Assembly: GCA_029582155.1 (NCBI GenBank) | Contig: CM055907.1 | Location: forward strand, 16,032,974-16,096,973 | Origin: Panopea generosa | Lineage: Eukaryota; Mollusca; Bivalvia; Adapedonta; Hiatellidae | Reading direction: 5' to 3' | DNA: 64,000 nt | Shown: positions 49,058 to 59,845 of the stretch, in pieces | Position numbering within the stretch: the stretch's first letter is position 1 | How the letters are laid out: each line of letters begins with the position of its first letter | Made by a program: the position numbers and the translations under genes | Notes under the pieces: generated by a model | The model's database searches: none | What the model saw: the letters and a program-made list of their open reading frames with translations, nothing else | Told to the model about the DNA's origin: nothing

Positions 49058-49272
49058 AATGAGAGTGCCGAGATCACTAACCTCTCACCGCTAATGTCGT
49101 AGGTTCCCGCTCGCTTCAAAAACTTTATGTGATAAAGTTTCCAGTTACTTGCGGAAGGAAGGTGGTTATACTCAGTCTGACTTAGTCTAAGGTCTTCCTC
49201 CAACAGTAAAACTGGATATGCCATATATAACCTGAAATATATTGAAAATGGCGTTAAATCCATTATCCAAAA
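49058..49272 (+). mobile_element. SINE, family 2, second copy
   Basis: Same order as 18425: CACCGCTAATGTCGTAGG, then TTTCCAGTTACTTGCGGAAG, then CTCCAACAGTAAAACTGG, then ATAACCTGAAATATATTG and GGCGTTAAATCC at the 3' end. The tRNA-like head is poor. Confidence 0.65.
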
Positions 49273-49505
49273 GATCTTAACAATACACACAATTTCCTTC
49301 TATTGCAGCATGGTTACATGTAATACTTTTAGCGTAAATCTTAAATGGTTCATTCAATCCAATAAGAAACAACATACGAGTATGGTGGATCTATACAAAG
49401 AGTGTATATATTCCTTAGACTTCGTCTAAATATCATTTATTCTTTAAGCACATTCTAGAGCTTAATTAATAATCAAATAACAGAGTATTAAACCTACATG
49501 TATAA

Positions 49506-49686
49506 ACAGTCAACCCTGTCTTAAGCAGCCAGTCAAGGGAAGGAGCCAAATTGACCTTTTTAGACAGATTATTGCTTAATACTGGTTGATTCACTCTGAA
49601 AGTATAGAAATTTGGAATAGAAAATATGGTTGCTTAAGACAGGTGGCTGCTTAATAGAGGTGACCACGCACACATGTTTGACTGTA
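49506..49686 (-). mobile_element. MITE of the CAGTCAAACCTGT family, copy C (best preserved)
   Basis: On the minus strand it runs from TACAGTCAAACATGTGTGCG through ACCTCTATTAAGCAGCCACC and TCAGAGTGAATCAACC to GGCTGCTTAAGACAGGG, ending in TTGACTGT. Both TIRs are visible and begin after TA or AA, consistent with a TA-inserting element. At 181 bases it is non-autonomous. Confidence 0.75.
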
Positions 49687-50298
49687 CATGCTGCAGACTA
49701 AGACATCGCATATGTGCATATTTATACTACTTTACGCAAGTATGTATTATACGGCATAAACTACATATAATCATTTTGTAATTTGGCATTCATTTGTCAT
49801 AATTCAAATTGTACAATGACATTTGAGATGTCTTTTTCGATATTTAAACGTTGCAATGTAAAATAAAATGTAACAAGTAAAACTAAAAATGTTTTTTTTT
49901 TAAATAATAGCAACAATACTTTCACATCTCACAGTAACCAATCATCGAAAACAGTTTTGAAAAGTATTGGTTGCAGAAACTTCTTTGTTTTTCATGTACA
50001 AGTACGCGTTATGCTAAATGGAATTCATTAGTTTTATAATTATAATAATGATGATACGTCTTCGAACTTCTTATACAACAGTGTATTAGTTTGGAATACA
50101 ATTCAATACAATGAAGACAACCTTTGTGAAATAGATATCGTCAACAATTTATGAAACAAAGATCAGATCTAACAGATGTTTGCTATCGTATGCGAGAGTG
50201 CTACGTCTTTCCGATGTTCTCCAATACTCGTTATTTATTTATTCAAGCAGTTTAATTGTTCTATAATTTCCATTTCAATTTCTACTGCGATATTATTT
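49687..50298. other. AT-rich sequence, nothing recognised
   Basis: No signal was noticed. Confidence 0.4.
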
Positions 50299-50690
50299 GG
50301 TATTTAGAATTAAAGTTTACGTAAACCCTTTAAATTCTAGGGAACAAATCTATTGTTTTAGCTGCGACAATTAAAGTTCATTTAAACCCTTTAAATTCTT
50401 TGAGAACATTACTATTGCTTTAGCTGCGACAATTAAAGTTTACTTAAACACATACATTTTTTAGAAAGCATTACTTTTGTTTAAACTGCGACAATTAAAG
50501 TTTACTTAAACCCATAAATTTCTTAGAGAACATTACTATTGGCTCAGCTGCGACAATTAAAGTTTGCTTAAACCCATAAATTTCTTAGAGAACATTACTA
50601 TTGTTTCAGCTGCGACAATTAAAGTTTACTTAAACATTTAAAGTTCTTAGAGATGATTACTATTGTTTCAGCTGCGACATTTAACCCACG
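50299..50690. repeat. 62-bp minisatellite, about 6 copies
   Basis: The word GCTGCGACAA(or ACTGCGACAA) recurs at 50361, 50423, 50485, 50547, 50609 and 50671, that is exactly every 62 bases with no indels. Each unit contains AATTAAAGTTTACTTAAAC and GAGAACATTACTATTG. A partial unit precedes the first. 62 is not a multiple of three, and no frame persists. Confidence 0.93.
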
Positions 50691-51663
50691 CACAGCTCTG
50701 TTTTTACATGGTTTATGTAATTCATCTGAGTTAAACATGTATTGTTTATAATGAGAAAAACCTCTACTGGGACCTATAAAATCATCGATTGAAAATTAAC
50801 CTCTCTTATATAGAAAGTGAATTTGGCAGTTGGCATTTTACGAAAATAATGCATAAAGTTATTGCTTTAATAGCTAAATTAAATATAACAGGTTCTACAT
50901 ATACATATATTGTCAGAATAAATATTAGGTCATGGGTTATTGAACCAAAGTTTGACCATGTCAGCCATCGATTATATTAAGATAATACACAAACATGAAT
51001 TGGACAACAATGAAAAAACTATCAGTCAAGAGTATTTTGTGTTGATTTTGGCACTAAAAGAAGAGAGCATAATATTTTACTCTAAGTGAACATTATCATT
51101 TGGACAAAAAATCAAAAGTATATATTTCCCGAACCAGGTTTTTTAACCACCAATAAAAAAGCAGGGAATTGTATGCCTATCCCAAAATTCATAACAACTG
51201 AACGTTCACTAAAATGTGACGTCATTCTAACTTTCAATTGACCCGTTAACCTGCTCGAAAATGGCTTTCCAAACATTGCGATTTAACAAACCACATCGGA
51301 AGAGCTAGGTCCGTTCTACAAACTAAATCCAAAATAATATCTATAACGCGTGTATTCAAAGTGATTAGAGTTAATTATTTACTCCCAAAATATTTCAAAG
51401 TTATCATACTTGTACTTATGAAACAATATAAAAATGCAGTAACTTATATGAATAATGTTATCTGCTTCAACGAAATATACTGAAAAGATAAAGAAAGAAC
51501 GGGTGAATTTTACAACCACATTTTCAAACTATTGTTAGATGGTAGGAAGACGTAGTTTACGCAATACAAAAGCCGCAACACTGAAATCTTAAAGTATTTA
51601 ATGACTTAATAAAGGCATAACTTAAGATAAGTTATGACATAATTTAGAATGACAATGCAGTTT
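50691..51663. other. AT-rich sequence with one CRE
   Basis: A TGACGTCA word at about 51217-51224 lies some 40 bases before an ATG in a good context (GAAAATGGCTTTCC, about 51259). The neighbourhood loosely resembles the arm of the 1571-2230 element. No exon can be supported. Confidence 0.3.
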
Positions 51664-51811
51664 TTATCAATGTCTATATCAAACTCATTTTTTTAAATTT
51701 CCGGCTTACGCCTTCATCAGGAAAATAGCAGTAACATTTTGTTTTGCTATTTTCTTGATGAAGTCGTGAGCCGAAAATTTGAAAACAATTTTTAATATAT
51801 ACTATGATATA
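51664..51811. mobile_element. Palindromic foldback element, copy 2
   Basis: Left arm 51664-51730 and right arm 51744-51811 are imperfect reverse complements. Outward from the centre, the left arm reads CCTGATGA, then GGC-GTAA-GCC, then GGAAA. The right arm reads TTGATGA, then GTC-GTGA-GCC, then GAAA. ATATTTTCTTCCCTT and GACAGTAAAA follow, as at copy 1. It is the same family as 45064-45250 but more diverged. Confidence 0.65.
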
Positions 51812-52249
51812 ATATTTTCTTCCCTTAAAAGGATCGACAGTAAAATTCACTTTTTTAAAAATATGCATGATTTTTATGTATTTAAAAATTGTGTACTTTC
51901 AGTACATATTCAGAAATGTATATATATAATTGTTCTTAAACAACAAATATCTCTTACAGTAATCTGATAATATGCCCTGGAAATACTGCTGGCTTTTATC
52001 ATTTTAATATATCATGCAGGTGTAATATATGTCTTGGATACATTTATTTGCACTCTCTGTTACATGTATCATTAAGTGGGGACAATGAAAGAGCGCGACG
52101 TTGGGTACATCCGCATTTATTTTTCTACATACTATTTACAGGTGCTGACCTATGTCGTCACTTCCTACATTTATATTTTGTATATGTTTATAGTACATGT
52201 CACGTATTGTGTTCATGTTGGCTGCATTGTACATACTGTAATAATTTTG

Positions 52250-53000
52250 TATATTTGTTGAATCCATGCTGCTTGCAATAAATAAAGTATAAATATTCTG
52301 TATTTTATTGTATTCATGCTGCTTGCAACATACATATTATAATTATTCCTCGTAGTAATTGTGGTAATGCTGCTTGCAATGTACATATTGTAATTATTCC
52401 TCATATTTATTGTGATAATGCTGATTGCAATATACATATTGTAATTTTTCCTCATATTAATTGTGGTAATGCTGCTTGCAATAAACATATTATAATTATT
52501 CTTTATATTTTTATAGGTGATGCTGCTTGCAATATACATATTGCAATTATTACTCATATTTTTTGTGGTAATGCTGCTTGCAATAAACATATTATAATTA
52601 TTTATCATATTATTTGTGATAATGCTGCTTGCAATATACATATTATAATTTATCATATTATTTGTGGTAATGCTGCTTGCAATATACTTGTTGTAATAAT
52701 TCCTCATATTAATTGTGGTAATGTTGATTACAATATACATATCATTATTATTCCTCATATGATTGTGGTAATGCTGCTTGTAATATACATATCATAATTA
52801 TTCCTTATATTAATTGTGGTAAGGCTGCTTGCAATAAACAAATTGTAATTATTCCTCATATTTATTTGGGTCATGCTGCTTGCAATTAACATATTATGAC
52901 TATTCCTCATTTTTATTGTGGTAATGCTGCTTGTAATATACATATTGTAATTATTCGTCATATTTATTGTGGTATTGTAGTTTGCAATATACTCTGTATA
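52250..53000 (-). repeat. 51-bp minisatellite, 15 copies, open as a 17-residue repeat
   Basis: The word GCTTGC (or GATTGC and similar) recurs at 52271, 52321, 52372, 52423, 52474, 52525, 52576, 52627, 52675, 52726, 52776, 52827, 52878, 52929 and 52980. Spacing is 51, except one 48 (in frame) and two of 50. On the minus strand the unit translates as MRNNYNMYIASSITTIN and stays open for 181 codons (52213-52758) and, after a one-base slip, 68 more (52755-52961). There is no signal peptide, splice context or complexity outside the repeat, so a tandem satellite with an accidental frame is the default reading. A repetitive Asn/Ile-rich protein cannot be excluded. Confidence 0.85.
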
Positions 53001-53214
53001 ATATGTATTTGTATATCTTGTTGCTTATGTGTGCATGCGTTGTTATTCGTCCGATATGCACTTTATTCGCTTTAAGCCTTCTGGATAGGCATTCCTGGTT
53101 TGTCAGTTACATAAATCGCATACGTTTATATGAGACTACATACAAAGAGCTATGCTTTTAGATATATATCATAGATGTCGCTGCTCACATATGTTTGTGA
53201 TTTGCTGAGTTTTT

Positions 53215-53395
53215 GTCAAGTCTCGCCCAGAGTGGTTTTACCGCTACTTGGGGCATATAAAAGACACTGCGAGACACATGTGTCTGTAAATGTATAAGCA
53301 GCTCGTCTCATTTAGTAAACAACAGCTGCCTCAAAACTCGAACTCGTGATCTTCATATTTCCCTAGGCATCCATTGTCTGGATTAAGTGACTGCA
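53215..53395 (-). mobile_element. tRNA-derived SINE relic, third type
   Basis: On the minus strand a B-box-like CACGAGTTCGAGTTTTGAGG is preceded by GTCACTTAATCCAGACAATG, a poor A-box region. The body contains GTGTCTTTTATATGCCCCAA and GTAGCGGTAAAACCAC, a layout typical of invertebrate SINE bodies. It is not the same as families 1 and 2. Confidence 0.45.
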
Positions 53396-55387
53396 AATCG
53401 TGAAACAATTGAATCAAGACGATAGCTTTGAACCATTTTTTACATTACGTTACATGAAATTGACGTAGAAGACTGAGTACTTTCATTATCGAATGGCTCT
53501 TTTGAAAGTAGGAATGACAACGTATCAATAAAGGACAATGCACTTGTACATGTACATCACGTGGTATTTCAGTAAAAAATCTTTGAATATTTTCGACTAA
53601 CATTGTAAATGCAACTGGAAATCTTAAAGTATCTACTTACGTACAACAAATCCATTATCTAGTACAAGTTTAATTGATAATATAATAACTGTTCCTGAAT
53701 AAGCGTACAACAAAGACAATTACTGTAAATCTAATGATAGCATTATAATTTAACAAATTAGTTCATGTAAACGATTTGATTTCAGTTCGGCTATAATTGC
53801 AAAGTATGCCCTAGATTAAAATGATTCACTTACGAGTCCATTTGATGTGTAAACAATATTAAGTTAAGCTTTTGATAGGTAATCGGACCGAGTCATTGAT
53901 AGAATACGCGACCTAAGGCTTGAAATTCTAACACTCTATCCACGGCACCAACGTAAGTTTGAAAATTAATTTTACGTCAATGAAAAACACATGCAATACC
54001 TAGTTATCTGCTGATTGAACATAGGTATCTCTCTGTATGTTGGTGTATTACTACAATTCATCTGATACCATTCAATTTGTTATACAACTACTTTAATCTT
54101 AATGTCTCATAACGATACCTTATATTTCAATATTACCATTCCCTGGTCGGTCACGATCAGTCACGGTAGCTTAGCATTATTTTTATAGTAATTATTGCTG
54201 TAAAATGATTATGCATTCATTCTGCTTTGGAACAAACACTCTTGCAAATACGTATTGTTTGGCCATCACCTGTTATTAACCTGGAAGAAGTAAACACTAT
54301 GAAGTTTTCATGTGTAATAACTTGTTTCGACTTAGTACACATGGTTTTGTCCTTTGACCTTTATGTTGAAACTGTACGGGCGCCCTCATCACACTTTTCA
54401 ATTGTCCAATCAGACTCATCGTTACACTTTTCAATGGTCGAATCAGACTCATCGTGACAAAATTGTACCCGTGATGTTATTATTGTATGTAATATAATGA
54501 TTTTTACAAATCATTAATGCAATCTATTTCATGTATCAACTGTTATTGCGAATAAAGTACGTTTATAAAATTAATCATATCCATAGAAAACAAATACAAA
54601 TATACAAAACAGTCGAAAATGCATATTAAACAAATGTGTATACCATATCAATGACGGTTATACATTGTAGCACACACATGTAAATGTATGTTATTGCCTA
54701 AGAATGAAAACATTGAAATATTTGACAGTTTGCATGTGAAAGTGTTATGTTTATTTCATTGCATTGACAGCGGAGGTATGAACATTGCTTTCTACACCGA
54801 ATGCATTAAGGTGGTTAGGAATGAATATTAACACAACATCTTATGCTTTATGCTTATGCTTTAAAATTAAAATTGTCTAATCTCCTATTCTGTATCAAAA
54901 TCGATGACGTAAAATATATTTTGAAATTAAACTATGGAATTCTGTTCAAAGGGTCATAAAACTTACAATTAAAAGCAAATATAAATACAATGTATTTTCA
55001 AACGTCAGCCAAAAACATTTTAATGATAACATTTTATGGCATGTGCGTTCAAATGTACAGATAATGTGATATTGAAAGTGTGTGTATGAAAGTGTGTTAT
55101 ATAAAACATATATATTATTTTAATATTATATATCGAGTACGTTGAAAACATCAAATGTTATCATGCCAGTGATTGTTCTAAATTAAAATAAAACTGTTTC
55201 AGTGGGTTACAACACACATTGTAAGTTGTGTATACTTTATAACGGTCACGTGACGAGTAGTACATATATACTCACTTGAACATTATTCATTCTCTGTACT
55301 TTTTTAAATGACCTTGACCTACTTGATGTAAGGCAATATTCAAATAGAATAAACCTTTGAGCAATGGTTAACGCAAATGAGATTAAA
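53396..55387. other. AT-rich sequence with a 33-bp doublet
   Basis: 54391-54456 is a 33-base unit present twice (ACACTTTTCAATTGTCCAAT and ACACTTTTCAATGGTCGAAT starts), in frame within the open frame 54227-54457. TGACCTTGACCT, a nuclear-receptor-like direct repeat, occurs at about 55310. Nothing else. Confidence 0.4.
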
Positions 55388-55795
55388 CGTTTGGGAAACT
55401 GCTAGTATGTATGAAATTTGAAATCGTATGGGAAACAGCTAGTATGTATGAATTTTGAAATTGTATGGGAAACCGCTAGTGTGTATGACTTTTGAAATCG
55501 TATGGGAAACTGCTAGTATGTATGAATTTTGAAATCGTATGGGAAACTGCTAGTATGTATGACATTTGAAATCGTATGGGAAACTGCTAGTATGTATGAC
55601 ATTTGAAATCGTATGGGAAACTGCTAGTATGTATGCCATTTGAAATCGTATTGGAAACTGCTAGTATGTATGACATTTGATATCGTACGGGAAACTGCTA
55701 GTATGTATGACATTTGAAATCGTATGGAAAACTGCTAGTATGTATGGCATTTAAAATCGTATGGGAAACTGCTAGTATGTATAACATTTGAAATC
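55388..55795. repeat. 37-bp minisatellite, 11 copies
   Basis: Eleven consecutive units (the first partial) of 37 bases begin GAAATCGTATGGGAAACTGC and continue TAGTATGTATGACATTT, with only point changes (ACAGCT, ACCGCT, GACTTTT variants) and no indels. It is homogeneous enough to be young or under gene conversion. Confidence 0.95.
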
Positions 55796-56504
55796 AAAAT
55801 CACATGGTTATTATATAGAAACTCGCAAATAAATCATGATTCAAAACGCCTGTTTCAGTTAAGTATCACATGAGAATAAATACGATGTATATGTTTATAC
55901 TGTTCTATCAAATCGTATGAAGCTCGAATGACTATGTATAGTCTAGGGACTTTCCATGTATTAAACTGAAATTCATTCTTTAAGGCATTCACTATTCCTA
56001 GATATGTATATAAATGCACCAATTATGAGAGTGACCAAGATATCACAGTTGATTATATATAATTTATTATGTTTCAATTCCTAAAAATTGAAGTATATTC
56101 GTTTGATGGTATCGATGATATATGACAATAAATCAAACGATAGTATCAAAATGTTGGTGGTATCAATCATATACTATCATAATATTAATAAAGAGAATTG
56201 AATCCTGAGATAGTGTCAATTATATTTTATATCAATATTACCCTCAAATCAAAGGTAGATGGAATATATAAGATATACCGATATATTACCAGATATAAGT
56301 GTATCGTACACCTGTTAAAGCAGTTTATTTCAAGATGTGTTATATGTTCCATGAATGGATCAGACATTAAATCAATATTACAGTTTAGATTGTAAAATAT
56401 TTGTGATGCTAGAAATGTTGTCTTTGCAAATATTGATAATGCTATCAAACAAAATTAGTTCAAAATCGATACACTTTATGAATGTAGCTATAGTACTAGT
56501 GAAC
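55796..56504. other. AT-rich sequence, nothing recognised
   Basis: Overlapping open frames at 56198-56563 on both strands have no recognisable features. Confidence 0.4.
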
Positions 56505-56700
56505 TGACTTGACACGAGACCTACTTTCGCTTCGACCACCGGCCACGTGGCATTGTTTATCAAAGTGAATATTATGTTGTGTTTACTTAGACAAAGATTG
56601 TTTGTCTATTGAACGTGGGTGGCGTAGCAACGAATATCGATCGTTGATTGGATTATCGACTTGTTTGATTGACAGCCCACACCAGGTTAAGTGTGTGTTG
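56505..56700 (+). repeat. Dispersed repeat, copy 2 of 2
   Basis: Partner of 5470-5690. This copy contains a CACGTG E box (about 56543) and a TGATTGACAG decamer (about 56668), the latter being a PBX/MEIS-type word. In copy 1 the equivalents are changed (GGCAAGGTGGCG and TTAATTGGCAG). Confidence 0.5.
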
Positions 56701-56721
56701 AATGAATGAAAAAAATAAAGA

Positions 56722-56934
56722 TTATTGTTAAGATACATATTATAGTTCTAAATCACAAACAGGTACAATAAAAAAGTAACCAACTACAACATATTTGACT
56801 TCATAGCATCAATAGCAATTTACATTATTGTTAAGATACATATAATAGTTCTAAATCACAAACAGGTACCATAAAAAGAGTGACCAACTACAACATATTT
56901 TTCTTCATAGCATCAATAGCAATGTACATTATAA
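56722..56934. repeat. 103-bp direct tandem duplication
   Basis: TTATTGTTAAGATACATA begins at 56722 and again at 56825. The following sequence (GTTCTAAATCACAAACAGGT, then CAACTACAACATATTT, then CATAGCATCAATAGCAAT) is repeated with few differences. It is a recent duplication. Confidence 0.9.
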
Positions 56935-57160
56935 AGGCGAGAGTGCATCGTCTTAATTATTCCGACCTTTAAAGCTTAGCTTACAATACTCGTCAAATAT
57001 ATATATTAAAGATTGTGTACCAAAATGGTACAAACCCATATCAGCTATTGTGTTACCCTTGCTACAGTGGCACTCACTCAGAAAAAAGAAAATATAATTA
57101 TCATGTCTTACTAACAAATTCCATTGAAATAGTTGAAGAAAAGTAACCCCAAAAGAGTCT

Positions 57161-57164
<4 letters not shown>

Positions 57165-57206
<42 letters not shown>
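57165..57206. repeat. (TA)n microsatellite
   Basis: Uninterrupted TA tract of about 42 bases. Confidence 0.97.
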
Positions 57207-57209
<3 letters not shown>

Positions 57210-57608
57210 ATTATGCCATTTCGTAATTACATATTCTGGATTCATACATTAAAATTAAATAGCATAATTTACTAATGCAATCTTATTTGCAATTATTTGA
57301 ATATAGTTCCATAACTATTGAAATGAGGTAAGTGGACAAATAACGGTTATATAGGTTATACAATTGTTGTTTTTGATGTTTTACAAAACACTTAATATAA
57401 ACTATTTAAACTCTCTAGTGTTATGCACCCAATGCAGGCTTAAGACGCCGCAGAAGAAGCTTGCATTTCATTGTCATAGGTCAATTTGTTTCGAGGCCAT
57501 CCCAAACCAATCGTACAACGTTTTACTTAAATATATTCATTAAATAGTAAGTGACATTACTTTTAAATACGTTGATCGTTTCCATAAGAACATTTTGAAA
57601 CATTATAC

Positions 57609-58071
57609 GTCTCACTACACAGTTACGCCCTTTATTTCCCACGGTAACATTATTCTTACGCTTAAAAACAAGGCCTATGTAATTTGGTTTTGAAATATTT
57701 TCAAAATGGTTCATAGTAGTTGTGATTTCTTGCTGCAGATGAGTAGAGCAAACGTTGATATATTATATACTGCAATAAGACATCACTGGTGTTAAAAAAG
57801 TGACTTTTATAGGATTTCAACATATGCATGTATTTATGAGCATTTGAGGCTTCTTTTTTCCAAAAATCTCAGGGTGTCACTGCACCATTTTTTAAAAAAA
57901 ACAATCTGGTCAACTTACCAGTTATTGAGCATTTTTTATTTGGGTTTACATCCCTTCTATGAAATAAAACAAATACAAACAAATTCTATGTGGAAATTCT
58001 TTTTTTACAAGGGAAATCCTAGACCTTATTTTACATAGAACAAAGAACAAAATTCAACTGTGTAGTGAGAC
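57609..58071. mobile_element. 458-bp-type MITE, copy 2
   Basis: Perfect 15-base TIRs: GTCTCACTACACAGT at 57609-57623 and ACTGTGTAGTGAGAC at 58057-58071. The full length (463 bases) aligns with 7029-7486. Especially conserved are TTCAAAATGGTTCATAGT, TGATTTCTTGCTGCAGATGA and TTTATAGGATTTCAACATAT. The open frame 57844-58038 inside is not conserved in copy 1. No clear target duplication is seen. Confidence 0.88.
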
Positions 58072-59117
58072 CTACAGCGACTGATTGCTGCGAAGTTCTT
58101 ACAAAATAAAATTGCTTGTCCTCTCGTACTTGTGTAGTAATGATCAATTTCTCAAATAATTTGTTGTTAAGAATCGCATTGACTGGTGTCAAATGTAATG
58201 TATTTGCTTGCTTATTTGCAACAATAAACAAGCAGTAGCATGTATTTAAGCTGGAAATATTCATGGAAAGATCTATTTTCAGAAAAATTCATGGAAGGTT
58301 TTAAAGTAACTGCTGATTAACCCATAGATTGAATTAGGTCTCAAACAATTTCATAATAAAAATTATACTAGTATATATTTCGGAAGTGTGTCAAATGTGT
58401 AGTTTGAAGTGGATATACAAACAAAGGTAGGAAATAACATGATACAGACAAAATTCGACATTGTGGTACACAAGTCCGTAATTGTGGGATGCAAATTGCA
58501 GTAGATCATACAACTATAGAATGATACAAAAATAATCTAAAGTTATTATGGAACTCTGAGTAACTACCTGAATTAAGTTCAATGCACTAAAAGGCAAGCT
58601 TCTTGTTTACAGTTTGGTTCATGTTAATGGTAAAGCCTTTAGTCGTCCTCTTATGTATACAATATCAAAACCGTCAGAGCGTGCGTTACCGAAATAAATC
58701 AAGTAGATACCATTTATTGCCCTTGTTAAATAAACGGCAATCATAATACATAAACAATAAAAATGCGCTTTATTCTTAAAAAATGATAACATGCGTAGAT
58801 ATAGTGTCCCATACCATAGATAATAATACATCTGATGTCGGCTTTTTAGATTTCGTTTGTTTAAACTCACATGTTTACATCGATTGTGAAACAAACTTTT
58901 AAATCAATCTCGAAGTCATATTTGGTAGAACCCGTACTATGCTTCTGCGGATACGTTACTCGGCTCAAGGACATAATAGGACAGTGGTCGGAGATCAAAC
59001 ATCAGTAGATTTTCTGCTCGAAAGTGAATGAAAAAGGACTGTATACGTACTATTTAGTCTTTGTTACTAAACTTTGAAGACACACCACATACATAAAGGT
59101 AAGTTAAGTACAAAAAA
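58072..59117. other. AT-rich sequence, no supported gene
   Basis: The open frames 58031-58264 (-) and 58619-58894 (-) are unassigned. An AAG|GTAAGT donor-like site at about 59097 has only a very short frame before it. Confidence 0.35.
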
Positions 59118-59234
59118 ATGTCATCCGATTTCAAAGAGAGTTTATATACATTTAGAGTGCTAGCTCTGTCTTCCACTGTTTCTTTCAGATAGAACTCTGA
59201 ACGTATATTAACTTTCTTTGCAATCGGATGACAT
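59118..59234. mobile_element. Hairpin (foldback) element, about 41-bp arms
   Basis: Left arm 59118-59158 (ATGTCATCCGATT, then AAAGAGAGTTTATATACATT) and right arm 59194-59234 are reverse complements with about five mismatches, around a 35-base loop. Transcribed from either strand it gives a long imperfect hairpin. It has the size of a foldback element, and a hairpin RNA precursor is the less likely alternative. The minus-strand frame 59054-59239 crosses it by chance. Confidence 0.7.
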
Positions 59235-59434
59235 TTCATGCACTCAAATTACCTGTATGTAAGTGATGTGTTTCCAGGGTCCCTGAGTGTATTAAGAATA
59301 TGCTATTCATTGTTAACCAAAATAGCTTATGGTGTCTCCTACATCCAAACAAACTTATTACCACTCAAGTTATGTCTAAGAAATGAAGGAAAGGGAATAA
59401 ATACACTGGAGACAGAAATAATGTAGCAATGCTG

Positions 59435-59510
59435 TTGCGGATGGAGAGTTAACCGTTTACACCAGATGTTGTCGGTTTGATCCAAGGTCTGACCGATGTC
59501 TTCTTAGGAA
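59435..59510 (+). repeat. tRNA-like SINE head relic
   Basis: GTTGCGGATGGAGAGTTAAC, followed by GTCGGTTTGATCCAAGG, resembles an A box and B box in the right order and spacing. No body is recognised. Confidence 0.3.
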
Positions 59511-59696
59511 ACACGCAATGCTGTTTCTTACTAAAAAACTTACTCGTGAATGATTGACGTTGTATTAGAGCTTATTTCCCAATAACAGCAAACGAAAACG
59601 CGACCTTATCGAAGTTTTATTCTAAATATATCTTCTTAGAATTTAATTCTCTTTCCAGAATCGAAGACCATACTTACGCCTGTAAATGTTCGATAC

Positions 59697-59845
59697 TACA
59701 GTCAAACTTGTGTAAGTGGCCTCAAATTCCGTAGCCACCTGTCTTAAGCATATTTTCGAATTCCCATTTATATGCGTTCATAGTGAATTGACCTGTATTT
59801 GGCTTATAAAGCCACTTTTGTTCCATCATCCAGGTTTGTATGCAT
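59697..59845 (+). mobile_element. MITE of the CAGTCAAACCTGT family, copy D
   Basis: Starts TACAGTCAAACTTGTGTAAG, with GTAGCCACCTGTCTTAAGC inside and ACTTTTGTTCC near the right. The right end (CCAGGTTTGTATGCA) is eroded. It is in the same orientation as the copies at 14217 and 47606. Confidence 0.65.
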
